Shown here piece by piece: positions 35,177 to 46,650 of a stretch of DNA of 64,000 bases. The position numbers and the translations under genes are program-made. The stretch's first letter is position 1, and every line of letters starts with the position of its first letter. This DNA comes from Nephrocerus scutellatus (taxonomy: Eukaryota > Arthropoda > Insecta > Diptera > Pipunculidae): assembly GCA_947095585.1 (NCBI GenBank), contig OX352761.1, forward strand, positions 89,570,779-89,634,778, in the 5' to 3' direction. The notes under the pieces are model-generated. The model made no database searches. It saw only the letters and a program-made list of their open reading frames with translations, and was not told the DNA's origin.

Positions 35177-36124
35177 TTTGTTTGTTTGTTTGTTTGTTTG
35201 TTTGTTTGTTTGTTTGTTTGTTTGTTTGTTTGTTTGTTTGTTTGTTTGTTTGTTTGTTTGTTTGTTTGTTTGTTTGTTTGTTTGTTTGTTTGTTTGTTTG
35301 TTTGTTTGTTTGTTTGTTTGTTTGTTTGTTTGTTTGTTTGTTTGTTTGTTTGTTTGTTTGTTTGTTTGTTTGTTTGTTTGTTTGTTTGTTTGTTTGTTTG
35401 TTTGTTTGTTTGTTTGTTTGTTTGTTTGTTTGTTTGTTTGTTTGTTTGTTTGTTTGTTTGTTTGTTTGTTTGTTTGTTTGTTTGTTTGTTTGTTTGTTTG
35501 TTTGTTTGTTTGTTTGTTTGTTTGTTTGTTTGTTTGTTTGTTTGTTTGTTTGTTTGTTTGTTTGTTTGTTTGTTTGTTTGTTTGTTTGTTTGTTTGTTTG
35601 TTTGTTTGTTTGTTTGTTTGTTTGTTTGTTTGTTTGTTTGTTTGTTTGTTTGTTTGTTTGTTTGTTTGTTTGTTTGTTTGTTTGTTTGTTTGTTTGTTTG
35701 TTTGTTTGTTTGTTTGTTTGTTTGTTTGTTTGTTTGTTTGTTTGTTTGTTTGTTTGTTTGTTTGTTTGTTTGTTTGTTTGTTTGTTTGTTTGTTTGTTTG
35801 TTTGTTTGTTTGTTTGTTTGTTTGTTTGTTTGTTTGTTTGTTTGTTTGTTTGTTTGTTTGTTTGTTTGTTTGTTTGTTTGTTTGTTTGTTTGTTTGTTTG
35901 TTTGTTTGTTTGTTTGTTTGTTTGTTTGTTTGTTTGTTTGTTTGTTTGTTTGTTTGTTTGTTTGTTTGTTTGTTTGTTTGTTTGTTTGTTTGTTTGTTTG
36001 TTTGTTTGTTTGTTTGTTTGTTTGTTTGTTTGTTTGTTTGTTTGTTTGTTTGTTTGTTTGTTTGTTTGTTTGTTTGTTTGTTTGTTTGTTTGTTTGTTTG
36101 TTTGTTTGTTTCTTTCTTTGTTTG
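35177..36124. repeat. Giant (TTTG)n microsatellite
   Basis: Uninterrupted TTTG from 35177 to 36111 (935 bp, about 234 units), then TTTC, TTTC, TTTG. Its right side runs straight into family A sequence (TATATACATGTGTATCTC). Open frames through it (CLFV... on plus, KQTN... on minus) are artefacts of the repeat. Confidence 0.97.
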
Positions 36125-36245
36125 ATTTTCTTACAATTTTATATACATGTGTATCTCTGATGGATAACACTTCTTGTATAAATTTTGGAGACCCCAGGCC
36201 CGGGCTCGTGAGACACAAAAAATTAACATACTTGAGTTTTGGCTG
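36125..36245 (+). repeat. Family A unit following (TTTG)n
   Basis: GATTTTCTTACAATTTTATA, GTGTATCTCTGATGGATAAC and GGAGACCCCAGGCCCGGGC. The array takes the place where other copies have a short GTTTG or GGCTGG block. Confidence 0.8.
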
Positions 36246-36305
36246 CCCATAGGAACAAATTTGGTTAAAGAAAAATAAATATTTCTTTGTTAAAGTGATT
36301 CTTTT

Positions 36306-36732
36306 TAAATTCTCTATATTAAGTTCGCGTGCACGTGGCTGGCTGGCTGGTCAGATTTTCTGATCAATCTTTAGCCCACTTCCCATGGCCCGATTTTATT
36401 GAAATTTTACACACATGTATATTTCCGGTGACAATACTTTCTATTAAATCATACAAATATTTTAGAAAATTTTATTTATTTTGTACACATGTGTGTCTTC
36501 GATGAAAAACACTTTTTGTAAAAATTTGGAGCGATCGGCCCCTTGGGGACCCCAATATACAATTTTTAAATATCGCTATATCGCATCAGATCACGGCAAA
36601 GTCTGAGCTCTGTGCTTTGTGAGCAGCGCTGTTCGCTGCCGCTGCGTCATTTGGTGTGTGTGTGTGTGTGTGTGTATCTCTGATTAGAGAATTTACAAGA
36701 AAAATTTTAATTTTTATGGGTTGTTTTTTTTA
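36306..36732 (+). repeat. Family A copy with both ends
   Basis: Left end AAATTCTCTATATTAAGTTC + GCG with GGCTGGCTGGCTGG block; two or three units; a GC-rich insert TGAGCAGCGCTGTTCGCTGC; (TG)n at 36653-36673; right end ATTAGAGAATTTACAAG, then TTTTAATTTTTATGGGTTG. About 425 bp, the shortest copy with both ends. Confidence 0.85.
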
Positions 36733-37034
36733 GTAAAAATACGCATATGGTACTATTATGTTAAAATGCAGATCTTATCTGGCATTACTCAGAAAATATC
36801 CGGTGTAAATTTTAATTAAGATTGGACGGATTACACAGAGATATATAACGACATTTTTATCGCTCTTTGAAAATTAAAAATGACCAAAAAGCCGCAATAA
36901 CCACAAACAAACCAAAATGGTGCGTGTCAGCTCCGACACGCGATTAGAGTTTACTTCTTAACGAACGACTGGAATATATATACAAAGTATATAAAGGCAA
37001 AGCGGGTAAATAAAAGCATCTCTTATAATACTGT

Positions 37035-37515
37035 GTGGCTTCATCCCAGGCAAATCAACAACTGATCAGATTTACACCCTTAGGCAGGTGAAGAAAAAAT
37101 TTCTAGAGTTTCAAAACTCACTACACCATCTTTTTATAGACTTGAAAGACGCCTATGATAACATAGCCAGAGTAGAACTTTTTAAAGCCATGAGAGAATT
37201 CGGCATCCCACGACTATGCAGGTTGACCATGACCAATGTTATAAGCCAAGTTAAAATATCCGGATCACTATCAAGCCCATTCAACATCTATAACGGGCTC
37301 CAACAAGGGGATGGAATGGCCTGCGTCTTCTTCAACCTGGCGTTGAAGAAAGTCATCCGAGACTCTGACGTAGCGGCGAGAAGAACAATCCTAAATAAGT
37401 CCATTCAGATACTGGCTTACTCAGATGATATTGACATCGTTGGTAGAAACTAAAGAGCTGTAAAAGAAGCTTTCGACCAGATCGAGCAGGCGGCACGATA
37501 TCTGGGGCGGGACAC
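37035..37515 (+). pseudogene. LINE reverse transcriptase fragment
   Basis: RT core: CGFIPGKSTTDQIYTLRQV, HHLFIDLKDAYDNIAR, YNGLQQGDGMACVFFNLALK, QILAYSDDIDIVGRN, then a stop at 37451. The same family as the minus-strand fragment at 57.4-58.75 kb. The catalytic segment reads YSDDI. Both ends are truncated. Confidence 0.85.
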
Positions 37516-37531
37516 AGTGAAAAATACTTTT

Positions 37532-37603
37532 GGTGTTACAGGGATTCGAACCACGAAGCTCCTGCTCAGTACCCACACGCATTTCAACTGAGCCACGGCG
37601 CCC
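37532..37603 (-). repeat. tRNA-like sequence, probably a SINE head
   Basis: On minus it has an A-box-like GTGGCTCAGTTGA and a perfect B box, GGTTCGAATCC, at tRNA spacing, starting GGGCGCCG and ending GTAACACC. The acceptor strands pair poorly and the T stem has a mismatch, so it is not a working tRNA. Pol III promoter remnants of a SINE or tRNA pseudogene. Confidence 0.5.
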
Positions 37604-37639
37604 ACAAGGAAATATATTAGTAGACAGAAATAACAGAAT

Positions 37640-39245
37640 TTATAATCATGACGGAAGAGTAGGACAGTTCAAAACAACGGACAGATACCAGAACCACAAC
37701 ATCGACAAAGACAATTTAATAATTTTGGGTATTATAGGCAACCCTACAAAACGTTTAGACAAAACGAGCAAACGAGACCATCTCATACCCCAGAACAGAA
37801 CGAAAGACCTTTTTTCAACAAAGAGAAAACAATCAAATAAGAACGTTTGGTAATTCAGAACACCAAGAAAGATTATTTAATCCATCAGGACAAACTCGTA
37901 AAACTAGGCAAAAATCTGAAGCAATGGAAGTAGACAATGAAAGTAGAAATTTAGATTGTAGTACATTTAAAATGTTAAAGGAAGTTGATATAGCTTAAGA
38001 CAGTTAATAAACACGCGTCAGAAAAATTAAAACTCTTGCTAGCTCCAATTCCTCAGGAATTCGGATTTAAGTCTAATGTATTTCATGAAGAATACGGTAT
38101 GCATCTACAAAATAAATCATTTAGTCTTCTGCTTGGTATGGATATTTTTAGCAATCTAGTAGAAAGTATAAACGTACTAAAGAATAAAATAATATTGGTA
38201 AATAAAACTATAATTCCCTTAATACCCTATGTTGATAATACGTTTAACTGTTTTGAGTTAGACGAAAGCCGCAATCCCAATTTATGCTGAAAAACCTGAC
38301 AATGAAGGTAATATAAGTTATAGACTGTGCGTCGATTAGAGTGCACTAAATGACGTCACGGTAGAATATAAATATCCTCTACCTAAAATCGATAGTATAC
38401 TTGATAAATTAGGCATAGCTCAGTATTTCTCCACCCTCGATCTAGCGAAGGGATATTATCAAATTAAGTTCCATCCTCAAGATATACATAAGACAGCATT
38501 TGTAACGCCAAACGGTCTACATGAATTTGTCAGAATGTCAGAAACGCCCCAATGACGTTTTAACGTTTTATGAACGATATAATAAGATAATTTGTAGGAA
38601 ACATTAGTACAGCGTATCTTGAGGACATTCTTATATTTTCAACGTCGTTAAAAGAACATGTTGAGTCATTGAAAAAAAAATATTCAACAAACTAGCAGAA
38701 CGTAACCTCCAGATACAATTAACTAAATGTTCCTTTCTGAAAAAGAACAAAGAATATTTAGGACATGTCCTCACTTCTGAAGGCATGAAGCCTAATTCCA
38801 ATAAAGTAGAAGTTATTCCGAAATACAAATTGCCAGCAACTGGCAAACAATTGAAAGCATTCGTAGGCTGTACAGGTTTTTATCGTAGGCTTATCAAAGG
38901 CTTTTCCAAAATAGCATAAATTTGATTTGAAATATTTGAAAAAAATATGATATCAATAGCAACGATCCAGAATATATTCCGGCTTTCGAAAAATTAAAAG
39001 AAAATCTTGTTAAGCATCCCATACTTAAATTCGCTCACTTCAACAAACTATTTGTCTTGTACACCGATACTAGTAGTTTTGCATTGGGAGCAGTACTGAC
39101 TCAAGTGGGGCAACCAGTATATTATGCTTCTCGTATACTCAATGATCACGAGAAAAATTATTGAGTAAGAGATCGTGCATTTTTAGCCATTATATGGGCT
39201 TTTAGACCATATTTATGGAGAAAGAAATTTAAAATCATTACGGAC
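37640..39245 (+). pseudogene. 17.6/297-like Ty3/gypsy fragment (gag end to RNase H)
   Basis: Gag C-terminus rich in N/Q/R (PSHTPEQNERPFFNKEKTIK, EAMEVDNESRNLD, 37780-37960). Protease-like segment 38036-38280 (FSLLLGMDIFSNLVESINVL). RT 38310-38900: YPLPKIDSILDKLGIAQYFS, TLDLAKGYYQIKFHPQDIHK, in several frames. RNase H 38950-39245: FVLYTDTSSFALGAVLTQVG, YYASRILNDHEKNY, to KIITDHH. A LINE 3' tail interrupts it there. No LTR seen. Dead. Confidence 0.8.
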
Positions 39246-39580
39246 CATCACCATCATCATCATATTTGGCTCTAAAACCGGGGTCCGGTCCTGGCCTCCC
39301 GCAAAAAGTCCCTCCACCGGTCCCGATTTCGAGCCTATGTCATCCAGTTTGGCATCCCTAAACTCTGGGCGTCCTGGTCTACACCATCCTTCCAGCGTAG
39401 GTTTGGCCGGCCTCGCTGTCGTGTTCCATAAATCCTACCGCAAAGGACTTTCCGAGCAGGATCCTCTTCGCTCATGCCAGCTAGGTGTCCTACCCACCGG
39501 AGCCTACCGAGCTTAATTTTCTTCACGATGTCGACATCGCGGTAACGCTCGTAGATCTCATCATACGGGGCTAACAATTA
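39246..39580 (-). mobile_element. LINE 3' end with ATGATG tail
   Basis: C-terminal RT-side peptide: DVDIVKKIKLGRLRWVGHLA, RKVLCGRIYGTRQRGRPNLR, WKDGVDQDAQSLGMPNW, then a short 3' UTR and an ATGATGATGATGATGG tail at 39246-39263. It sits in the RNase H region of the gypsy fragment. A 5'-truncated LINE insertion. Confidence 0.8.
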
Positions 39581-39599
39581 TACGTAAGACTTCTCTCGA

Positions 39600-41160
39600 A
39601 CGTAAAAAAAAAATTCTCGATACTATACTATATACTATAACACCCCCACCGTTAGATTGAGGCTCCGACGAAACATAAAAAATTTTCCTAATTTTAAAGA
39701 CATATACGAGAATTATTACTAGGGTTATTATTGTTATTGCTATTAGTATGTCTATGCTTAAACTAATTGCTTTTGTTTTTTTAGATTGGTAGAATATCTG
39801 GTTAATATTTTCATCATATTTGATTTGTTTTAAATATAGTGTTTCGAGTTTTAAATCTGCCATTGTCGTATTGGAATTTTCTTTTATTTTTGTCATGAAA
39901 TTTGGTAAAATAAATTTATCATGTATTTTTATTTGTACATTCGAAAAGGTAATATTGTCTACTTTGATTTTACAATTTTCAAATTTAAGCATAAAATTCC
40001 TGTGATCTTCAACTTTGATTTATTACAGTCATGTGATATAGTACTATTAGAGTTTTTAAAAATTATAAGTCCTGGTAGTATTTCTTTTATTTCTTGGTTT
40101 TCTAATGGTTGTATTTTACAATTGGCTTCTTTAAACTTTAATATGTCGATAAGGCATTTATCGTTAATTCTTATAAGGTTTTTCCTTAAATTATCCTTAG
40201 TATAAGTATCGTTAATATTATTTTCTATGTCTACTAGTATTTGGTAGGAATTTAAAACAATTGACTTGTTATTTTTATTGGGTAAAGTTTCAAATAATAT
40301 TTTTGATAATGTGTTTTCTGAATATTGGGGTATTAGAAAGATTATTACAAGGTTGTTGTTGTGGCTTGCTACGCTTACTTTGATGTTTGTGTAGCTGTCG
40401 AAGTCCGTGATAAGGTTGAGTTCTGTTTCAGTTAGTATATCTGTAGGGATAATTCCTAATTTACGTGAGAATATAATTTGTCCTATGTCATCTATGACTA
40501 TGTTCCCGTAAAAGTGAAATGTCGTTGTTTATCTGATATATTTGTTCTATGAAAGTAACTTCATCCTCTATTGTTGTTATTTTATTCTATAAGATGCTCT
40601 TGAATCTGTCTAAATAGTTACCTATTGCTGTTTGTGGTTTTTTTTATATGGTTGGTTATATTTTGTATTTGACGTGTCATAAGGTTATTTATATAAGTCA
40701 GACCGTTTACTCTATTTGTCATAATTTCGTCATTTTCTTTGATTAATTTTAGTGATTTTTCTATTTCTATTTCATCGTCGCTGTCCATTGATCCTGCTAT
40801 GAATTTGAGGCCTTTTCCAATTACATTAAAAAGCCAATTACATTAAAAAGCTTTAAAATGTGGGTTTAAGTTTGCTAATTTAGCTTTCAGTAGTTCAAAG
40901 TTTTTGTCTATTTTGTTTAGTAATGCTTTTGTTTCGATAGTGTTTGCATTTAATGTCTTGATGTTAGTGTAGATTAAATTTATCGTTTGTTCGTAAGTGG
41001 TTATGTTGATTATATGAAGGACCTTGCTATATGACTCTATCAGTTTTATTTCTTCAATTTTTATTGGTACATATCCGTTATTGTTTGTCAAGTCTTGAAT
41101 TTCTAAAGTTTGGGCTTTAATGGTCGAGAGGGTTACGATGAGGAATATCCACGTTGTCAT
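39600..41160 (-). pseudogene. env of the 17.6/297-like element, broken
   Basis: Envelope gene of an endogenous insect retrovirus. The N-terminal piece, 40843-41160, opens with a signal-peptide-like MTTWIFLIVTLSTIKAQ and an Asn/Ile/Lys-rich ectodomain. The C-terminal piece, 39600-39992, has a transmembrane segment (about ISLSIDILIAITIITLVIIL) and a short basic tail leading into GGG residues at the LTR junction. Between them several stops and frame changes break the gene (for example near 40843, 40500-40600 and 39995). It cannot make a full envelope. Confidence 0.75.
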
Positions 41161-41248
41161 CTAAAAAAGGGTATCGTTATTAATATTTTAGGCCTTAATA
41201 GTTGGGTGCTCTTTATGTTGGTATTTCTTGTTTTGTCTAATGTGTGCT

Positions 41249-43990
41249 TTATAGTATTTGTGCGCTGTCTTTGCGTTTATTAGGTGTTCGTCCTTTCCTA
41301 TGGTTTTTACTAACTCTAATTTCTTTTACGAAATTAATTCCTTCTTTAATTTCAACGTCTTTTCTGTTTTGATTTAGTTTGTTTATGTAAGTTTCTTTTC
41401 TTTTTAATATTAAATCGTGAATATCTGGGTACCTGTCTTCGTGTATTTTTCCGTTCAGGAAGTTAATAGGTTTGATTTTTGTAGTGCTATGAATAGTGTT
41501 ATTGTAAAATCCTATTATTCTTAGCATCTTTTCCTCTATTGTCTCGTCTCTGTTTTTTTCGTCATGTCTTAGGAGTCTTATATGTTCGTTGATGGTGTTA
41601 TGTAACCGTTCGATGTCGGCATTTGATGTGTGGTTACTGTTAGATGTGAAGTGTATTAGTATATTTTCGTCCTTTAGGAATTGTTGCATAGGGATAGCTT
41701 TAAATCCTAACTCGTTGTCAACTACTATTTCTTTCATTTTCCCGCACGTGCTAACGTATTGTAGTAATTTTGCTTTGAATTATGTCCAAGATCGTCCGTT
41801 GATTTTATAAGCTACAGCAAATTTCGTAACTTGTCTATTATTGTCAAAACTAATTGTTTCTCAAATGTATAGGAGACGTCTATGTGTAAAATTTCGCGTG
41901 GTCTTGTGGGTGTTCTATTTATTTTGTATGGTATTTTTGGTGGTTTCCGGTCGTACTTTTCTAGGGTGCATACTTCACAGTTATTCTTAAATTGGGTTAT
42001 TCTTTGTTTGAGGTGTGGGTTGTAAATTTTGTGTTTTAATTCTTCAAATGTTGTATTTATTCCTCTATGATTTTTGTCTAGGTGTTCTTTTTCTATTAAC
42101 TCAGTTAATTTGACCTCGTCTTCTACATCTTCTAATAGGGTGGTGCATTTTAGAATTTTGAACTGTTTACTATCTGAGAATATTTCCTCGTACGTGAGTT
42201 CAAATATGTCAAAGAATTCATAATCTATTATAAGTGCGTTTAGCTCAGTGGGATTAAAATGGTTTTTTATAAGTGTGACTGCGGTTTGCCTGTCTAAATC
42301 TTTAATATAAATAGTTTTTCTTGAGTTATTGAAAATATTTTTGGTTTTAATCTTAGCTGATCCAGAGTTTACCTTTTTTTATTATGATTTGGTTTTTGAA
42401 TAAGTTTATGGGGGAGGAACTTTCTATAATTTTTGTAATTGTAGATTCTAATGTATTTATGTCTATTGTTTCGGGTTCGATTCGGGATAGTGCATCTGCG
42501 TTACCATTCTTGTTTCCTTTCTTATACTTAATCTCGTAGTCGAATTCAGATAATTTTAGTCGCCATCGGACTAATTGGAATTAGGTTCTTTTATGGAGAA
42601 TAGCCAAGTTAGTGGCCTATGATCGGTTTCGATCAGAAACTTTCGTCCAAAAAGATATGGCCTGAAATATTTTGTGGCCCAGACAATCGCTAGAAGTTCC
42701 TTTTCTATAGTGCTATAATTGACTTCGTGTTCATTAAGGGTACGACTAGTATAGTATATTGGATGGTCGTCCTGGGAGAGTACTGCGCCCAATGCATAGT
42801 TACTAGCGTCCGTAGTGAGAGTGAATTTCTTTGAAAAATCAGGATAGGCTAAAATTGGGTCATGGGTTAGTAGTCTTTTGAGGGTGTTGAAGCTTTCTTG
42901 ATACTGTGGGTCGGAAGTGTTCATTTTGGTGTCTTTCTTAAGATATATGGTCATAGGTTTAGCCATAAGCGAATAATCCTTGATAAATTTCCGGTAATAG
43001 CCAGTTAGGCCTAAGAATTGCTTTATCTGTTTTTGAGTTTTTGGGATTGGAAAGTTCTGAACGCATTCTATCTTTTTGGGATTAGGTTTTATTCCTTCTC
43101 GTGTTACTATATGACCTAAGAACTCGGTTTCTTTCTTAAGAAACTCTGACTTGTCTTATTGTATCTTGAGGTTTTGCGTTGGAAAATTAATTTAATTGAA
43201 TTGATATGTTCCTGCAGCGATGTGGAAAAAATTATTGTATGTTTTGGGGAAAATGGGGATGTTATTTGTTGTTCGGATTTTGTGTTTTATAGCAGACGTA
43301 AAAGTTAAGTCTGTGTTTTCTTGATAAAATGTATCTGAATATTTGTTTACGAGTGTCAATAATTGTTGTTTTTCCTCCGAATTGAGGTGTTGTATCCGAA
43401 TCTGTTCGGGTAATGGTTTGTGCATAGATCTTTCTATGATATTGAAATTTTCACTATCCACCTTCTGCGTGGTTAGTAAATTCGATTTAGAAAGTTTATT
43501 TATTTCTATCTCATTATTTATAACGTTTACTACTCCTTCGTTTACAATTTTCCCGTTATTTCCTTCCTTAAAGTAAATAAGGTCGGAATTGGGCGTGATT
43601 TGTACTTTGTAGCTAGGAAGGGTTTCTTCGTCTCTGAAAAGTAGAGGAAGACTTCGTTCGCAAAGTTGTATGGAGTTAGTTTGGTAGTTAATGCGGGCTT
43701 TTAGTGGAATTAAAAGATCATTGCCAATTAGGCCGTCATAAAAGTCGTGAAATTTGATTATATAAAATTCAATTGAATTCAGTGTATTACCAAATTCTTC
43801 AAATGGTGGAATTTTGGCCTTCTTATTTGTCTGAATTCTGTGTTGGAGGGTTTTTATGAAAAAAGGATTTGTTTCTTGAATCCACTTAGGATTACAGATG
43901 CCGTGGTTTATAATGGAGTGGGTTGCTCCAGTATCTACTATTAATTTTATATATCCTAGTTTTGTTTTGATTTTTGTATGAGGTATTCTT
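41249..43990 (-). pseudogene. pol of the 17.6/297-like element, RT core deleted
   Basis: Protease with intact IKLIVDTGATHSIINHG (about 43935). Linker KVDSENFNIIERSMHKPLP. At 43195-43140 the sequence passes from a pre-RT segment (NIPIFPKTYNN) almost directly to [20 protein letters not shown], so the RT fingers and catalytic YxDD palm are gone. The RT thumb and RNase H follow: [77 protein letters not shown]. Integrase C-terminal half 41249-41737: KEIVVDNELGFKAIP, ADIERLHNTINEHIRLL. Stops near 42570 and in the 42.4-41.8 kb stretch. Confidence 0.8.
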
Positions 43991-43999
43991 CCGAGGCGG

Positions 44000-44891
44000 A
44001 TGATTGAAAATTTTCTAACTCATGATTGTTGATGTCCATGGGTTCTGGTAATGGGAGTCTGTTGTTATTGTTAGATGGGAAACCTGGTTGTAGGTATTCT
44101 TGTCTTTGTTGTTGCCTGTATTGTTGTGGGAAGTCTTGTCTCGGTTACTGTTGCCTATCTTGTCTTGGTTGATGTCGATATTGTTGTGGGAAATCTTGTC
44201 TCTGTTGCTGTTGCCTATCTTGTCTTGGTTGTTTTCGATATTGTGGGAAATTTTGTCTTTGCTGTCTGTATGGTTGTGGGGGATTATTAAAGGTTTGTTT
44301 GCTATTTTGTCTGTAGGTTTTGTGTTGGCAAAAATGTGGTAGGTTATCTATTCTGAGATGAGCGTACCCTGCTTCGAAAAGGATGTTCATAGCTGCACGC
44401 TAATATCGTCTTCATGGGTTCAGGTATTTTTGATTTGAATATGTTTAATGCTGAACGAGAGTTATTTTCGGTTATAGCATTTCCTGCGTTCTGGTGTTGT
44501 CCGACAATCAATGTGGTTTTGTTGTTTAGACGTCTAAGTTTGCTTTTGATTTCTTCATAGAAATCAATGCTAGTCGTTTTAAATACAGTGTTTTTAAGGA
44601 GTCGAATATTTCATCTAAGCTTTGTCTATCACCGAAATTGTTTTGAAGAACCGTCCGAATGTCGTTCCAAGAAATGGCTTGGCAATTTATTTCTATTGTT
44701 TCCCTAGCCTTACCAATTAGCCTACTTTTAATTAAGTCTGAAAAAAGTCCTTGTGATATGTCGTCGTATGTTAGCAAAAAAGGGTGTATTCTGTCTATCA
44801 GATTGATGAATGTTTGAAGATCGTTTTGATTACCATTAAAAGTGGGTAGGCTTCCCAGATATTTGACAGGGTCAAAATTTATTTGTGCCAT
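44000..44891 (-). pseudogene. gag of the 17.6/297-like element
   Basis: ATG at 44891 (MAQINFDPVKYLGSLPTFNG). Capsid-like segment: LQTFINLIDRIHPFLLTYDD, LIKSRLIGKARETIEINC, DIRTVLQNNFGDRQSLDEIF. A frame change at about 44590 follows. The C-terminal Gln/Arg/Pro-rich tail (RQDRQQQQRQDFPQQYRHQ, 44080-44290) has period-like repetition. Confidence 0.75.
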
Positions 44892-44952
44892 TGTAATAAA
44901 ATTTCTTAATTTATAATATAATAATAATTTTCTATAAGTATCTTTCTTTTCT

Positions 44953-45590
44953 TTATGTCCTGTATCCACTTATGGGTCCTAGGGCCTCTACTACGCCTAC
45001 GCGCCATCGCGTGCGGTTCCTGGCAATGAGCTTCAGCTCTCTCCAACTCTTCCCCAATTGCCGTGCCTCCTCCTCAACTGTTCTGCGCCATGTATTTCTC
45101 GGACGACCCGTTCTTCTACCATCCTGAGATAACGGGTTCCATTGCATTGCGTAGTTTGCTATGGAACTGTCGCCTTTTCGGAGTGTATGACCAATCCACT
45201 GCCACTTCCGTCGTTGGATGGTTGTGCCTATTGGTTCCTGACCCGTTCTCTGGTAAAGATGTTCGTTAGAGATACGGTTAGGCCAGAAAACCCTTATGAT
45301 GTTCCGTAGGCACCTATTTACAAATGTTTGTAATCTTTTTGTGATAGTAGCGGTCACCTTCCAAGTGCTGCACCCATACAACAGCACAGATTCAACATTT
45401 GAGCGGAACAGTCGCAGCTTGGTGTTTAAGCTGATCGCATTGCTTCGCCATATCATGGACATCATTCCAAACACCGATTTTGCTTTGCCGATTCGGTTGG
45501 CAATGATTGATCGGGGGATCTGCATTGCGATTGATCGGGAAACTACTGACTGCTCAAAACTTGGTTTGGGCCAGTAGCGTAACAATCAAG
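44953..45590 (-). pseudogene. LINE ORF2 C-terminal fragment
   Basis: Post-RT region: GKAKSVFGMMSMIWRSNAIS, LRLFRSNVESVLLYGCSTWK, LQTFVNRCLRNIIRVFWPNR, RRKWQWIGHTLRKGDSSIAN, RTGRPRNTWRRTVEEEARQL. A different family from the LINE 3' end at 39.3 kb. Open for about 210 codons, but without RT or endonuclease. Joined directly to the gag leader of the LTR element. Confidence 0.8.
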
Positions 45591-46040
45591 TTCGTGATGT
45601 AGTGCTTGCTCTACCTCCTCGTGGTGGTCCCTGGGCAACTATGTGTATAAATCCTTATACATGTAGGCTAAAACTGCAAGTGCGAACGGTCTAGCGTTTC
45701 TAGTCTAGGTAACGTGGGCTAGCACCCTGCGGTACCGAAAAATACCCGCTACTGAAACTGACACAACGCCTCGGATATAAGTATACTATGTTTATTTTTA
45801 TTTTTTGAAAAAAAGGAAAGGTGCAATAATACTAAAATATGTAGAAATAAATATAAAATAAATGATGATCTTAGTTTGCTCACTGTAGTGTTGATTGTTG
45901 TTGCACGGCCTGATGAGGTGAAGTGTTTAGATCCTTTCTTCTCCTTGTTTTTGCTTGTGAAGTTCCCTTTTTCTTCGCTCGCCTTTATCCTTCAGGTTGA
46001 TGGGGTTTTTGATGTTGTTTAACAGGTTATTCGGATAGAT
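45591..46040. other. Unassigned sequence, no gene seen
   Basis: Mixed-composition DNA between the LINE fragment and the minisatellite, with no domain and no match to other repeats in the window. Confidence 0.5.
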
Positions 46041-46650
46041 TTGTTAGGAAATCTTTTTTTCCAAAATAAAAAAAAATCTACAGAGAGTTTTTTTTTTCAA
46101 ATTATGAAATCTTTCTCCAAGATTATTTAAAAGGAAAATCCGCCGAGAGTTTCACGAACTAGGAAATCTTTTTCCAAGCTAGGAAATCTTTTTCCAGAGT
46201 TTATTAAAAAATCCACAGAGTTTTTTCTTTCAGAAACTAGGAAATCTTTTTCCAAAGTTTATTTAAAAAAAATCCACAAAGAGTTTTTTTTCTGAAATTA
46301 GGAAATGTTTTTCCCAAACTAGGAAATCTTTTTCAAGAGTTTGTTTAAAAATCCACAGAGTTTTTTCTTTCAGAAACTAGGAAATCTTTTTCCACAATTT
46401 ATTTAAGAAAAATTCACAGATTTTTTTTTTTCAGAAATTGGGAAATCTTTTTCCACAATTTATTTAAGAAAAATTCACAGAGTTTTTTCCCAGAAATTGG
46501 GAAATCTTTTTCCACAATTTATTTAAGAAAAATTCACAGAGTTTTTTCCCAGAAATTGGGAAATCTTTTTCCACAATTTATTTAAGAAAAATTCACAGAG
46601 TTTTTTTTTTAGAAATTGGGAATTCTTTTCCACAATTTATTTAAGAAAAA
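46041..46650. repeat. Minisatellite, unit about 57 bp, about 10 copies
   Basis: Unit contains AAATTGGGAAATCTTTTTCC, ACAATTTATTTAAGAAAAAT and TCACAGAGTTTTTT. The last four copies (46430-46645) are nearly identical; copies near 46050-46300 are more diverged, so the array was extended at its high end. Confidence 0.9.

Larger units (their letters stand above)
39581..44935 (-). mobile_element. 17.6/297-like LTR element with env (endogenous insect errantivirus), decayed
   Basis: Order on minus: gag 44.89-43.98 kb, protease about 43.95, RT remnant/RNase H 43.5-42.5, integrase 42.4-41.25, env 41.16-39.6 kb. Only a stub of 3' LTR-like sequence follows env (39581-39650), and no 5' LTR is present; LINE fragments abut both sides. 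Frame changes, stops and a deletion of the RT catalytic core show it is inactive. Confidence 0.85.

Noticed and set aside
35146..36252. Long open frames of 315-368 codons through the TTTG array on both strands
   Set aside because: Pure translation of a tetranucleotide repeat (CLFV or KQTN periods); no gene.
37532..37603. A functional tRNA gene
   Set aside because: Acceptor and T stems pair poorly and the D/anticodon part does not fold; kept only as a tRNA-like repeat.
44075..44342. Plus-strand frames rich in Val/Leu at 44.1-44.3 kb
   Set aside because: Complement of the Gln/Arg-rich gag tail on minus; low-complexity shadow.
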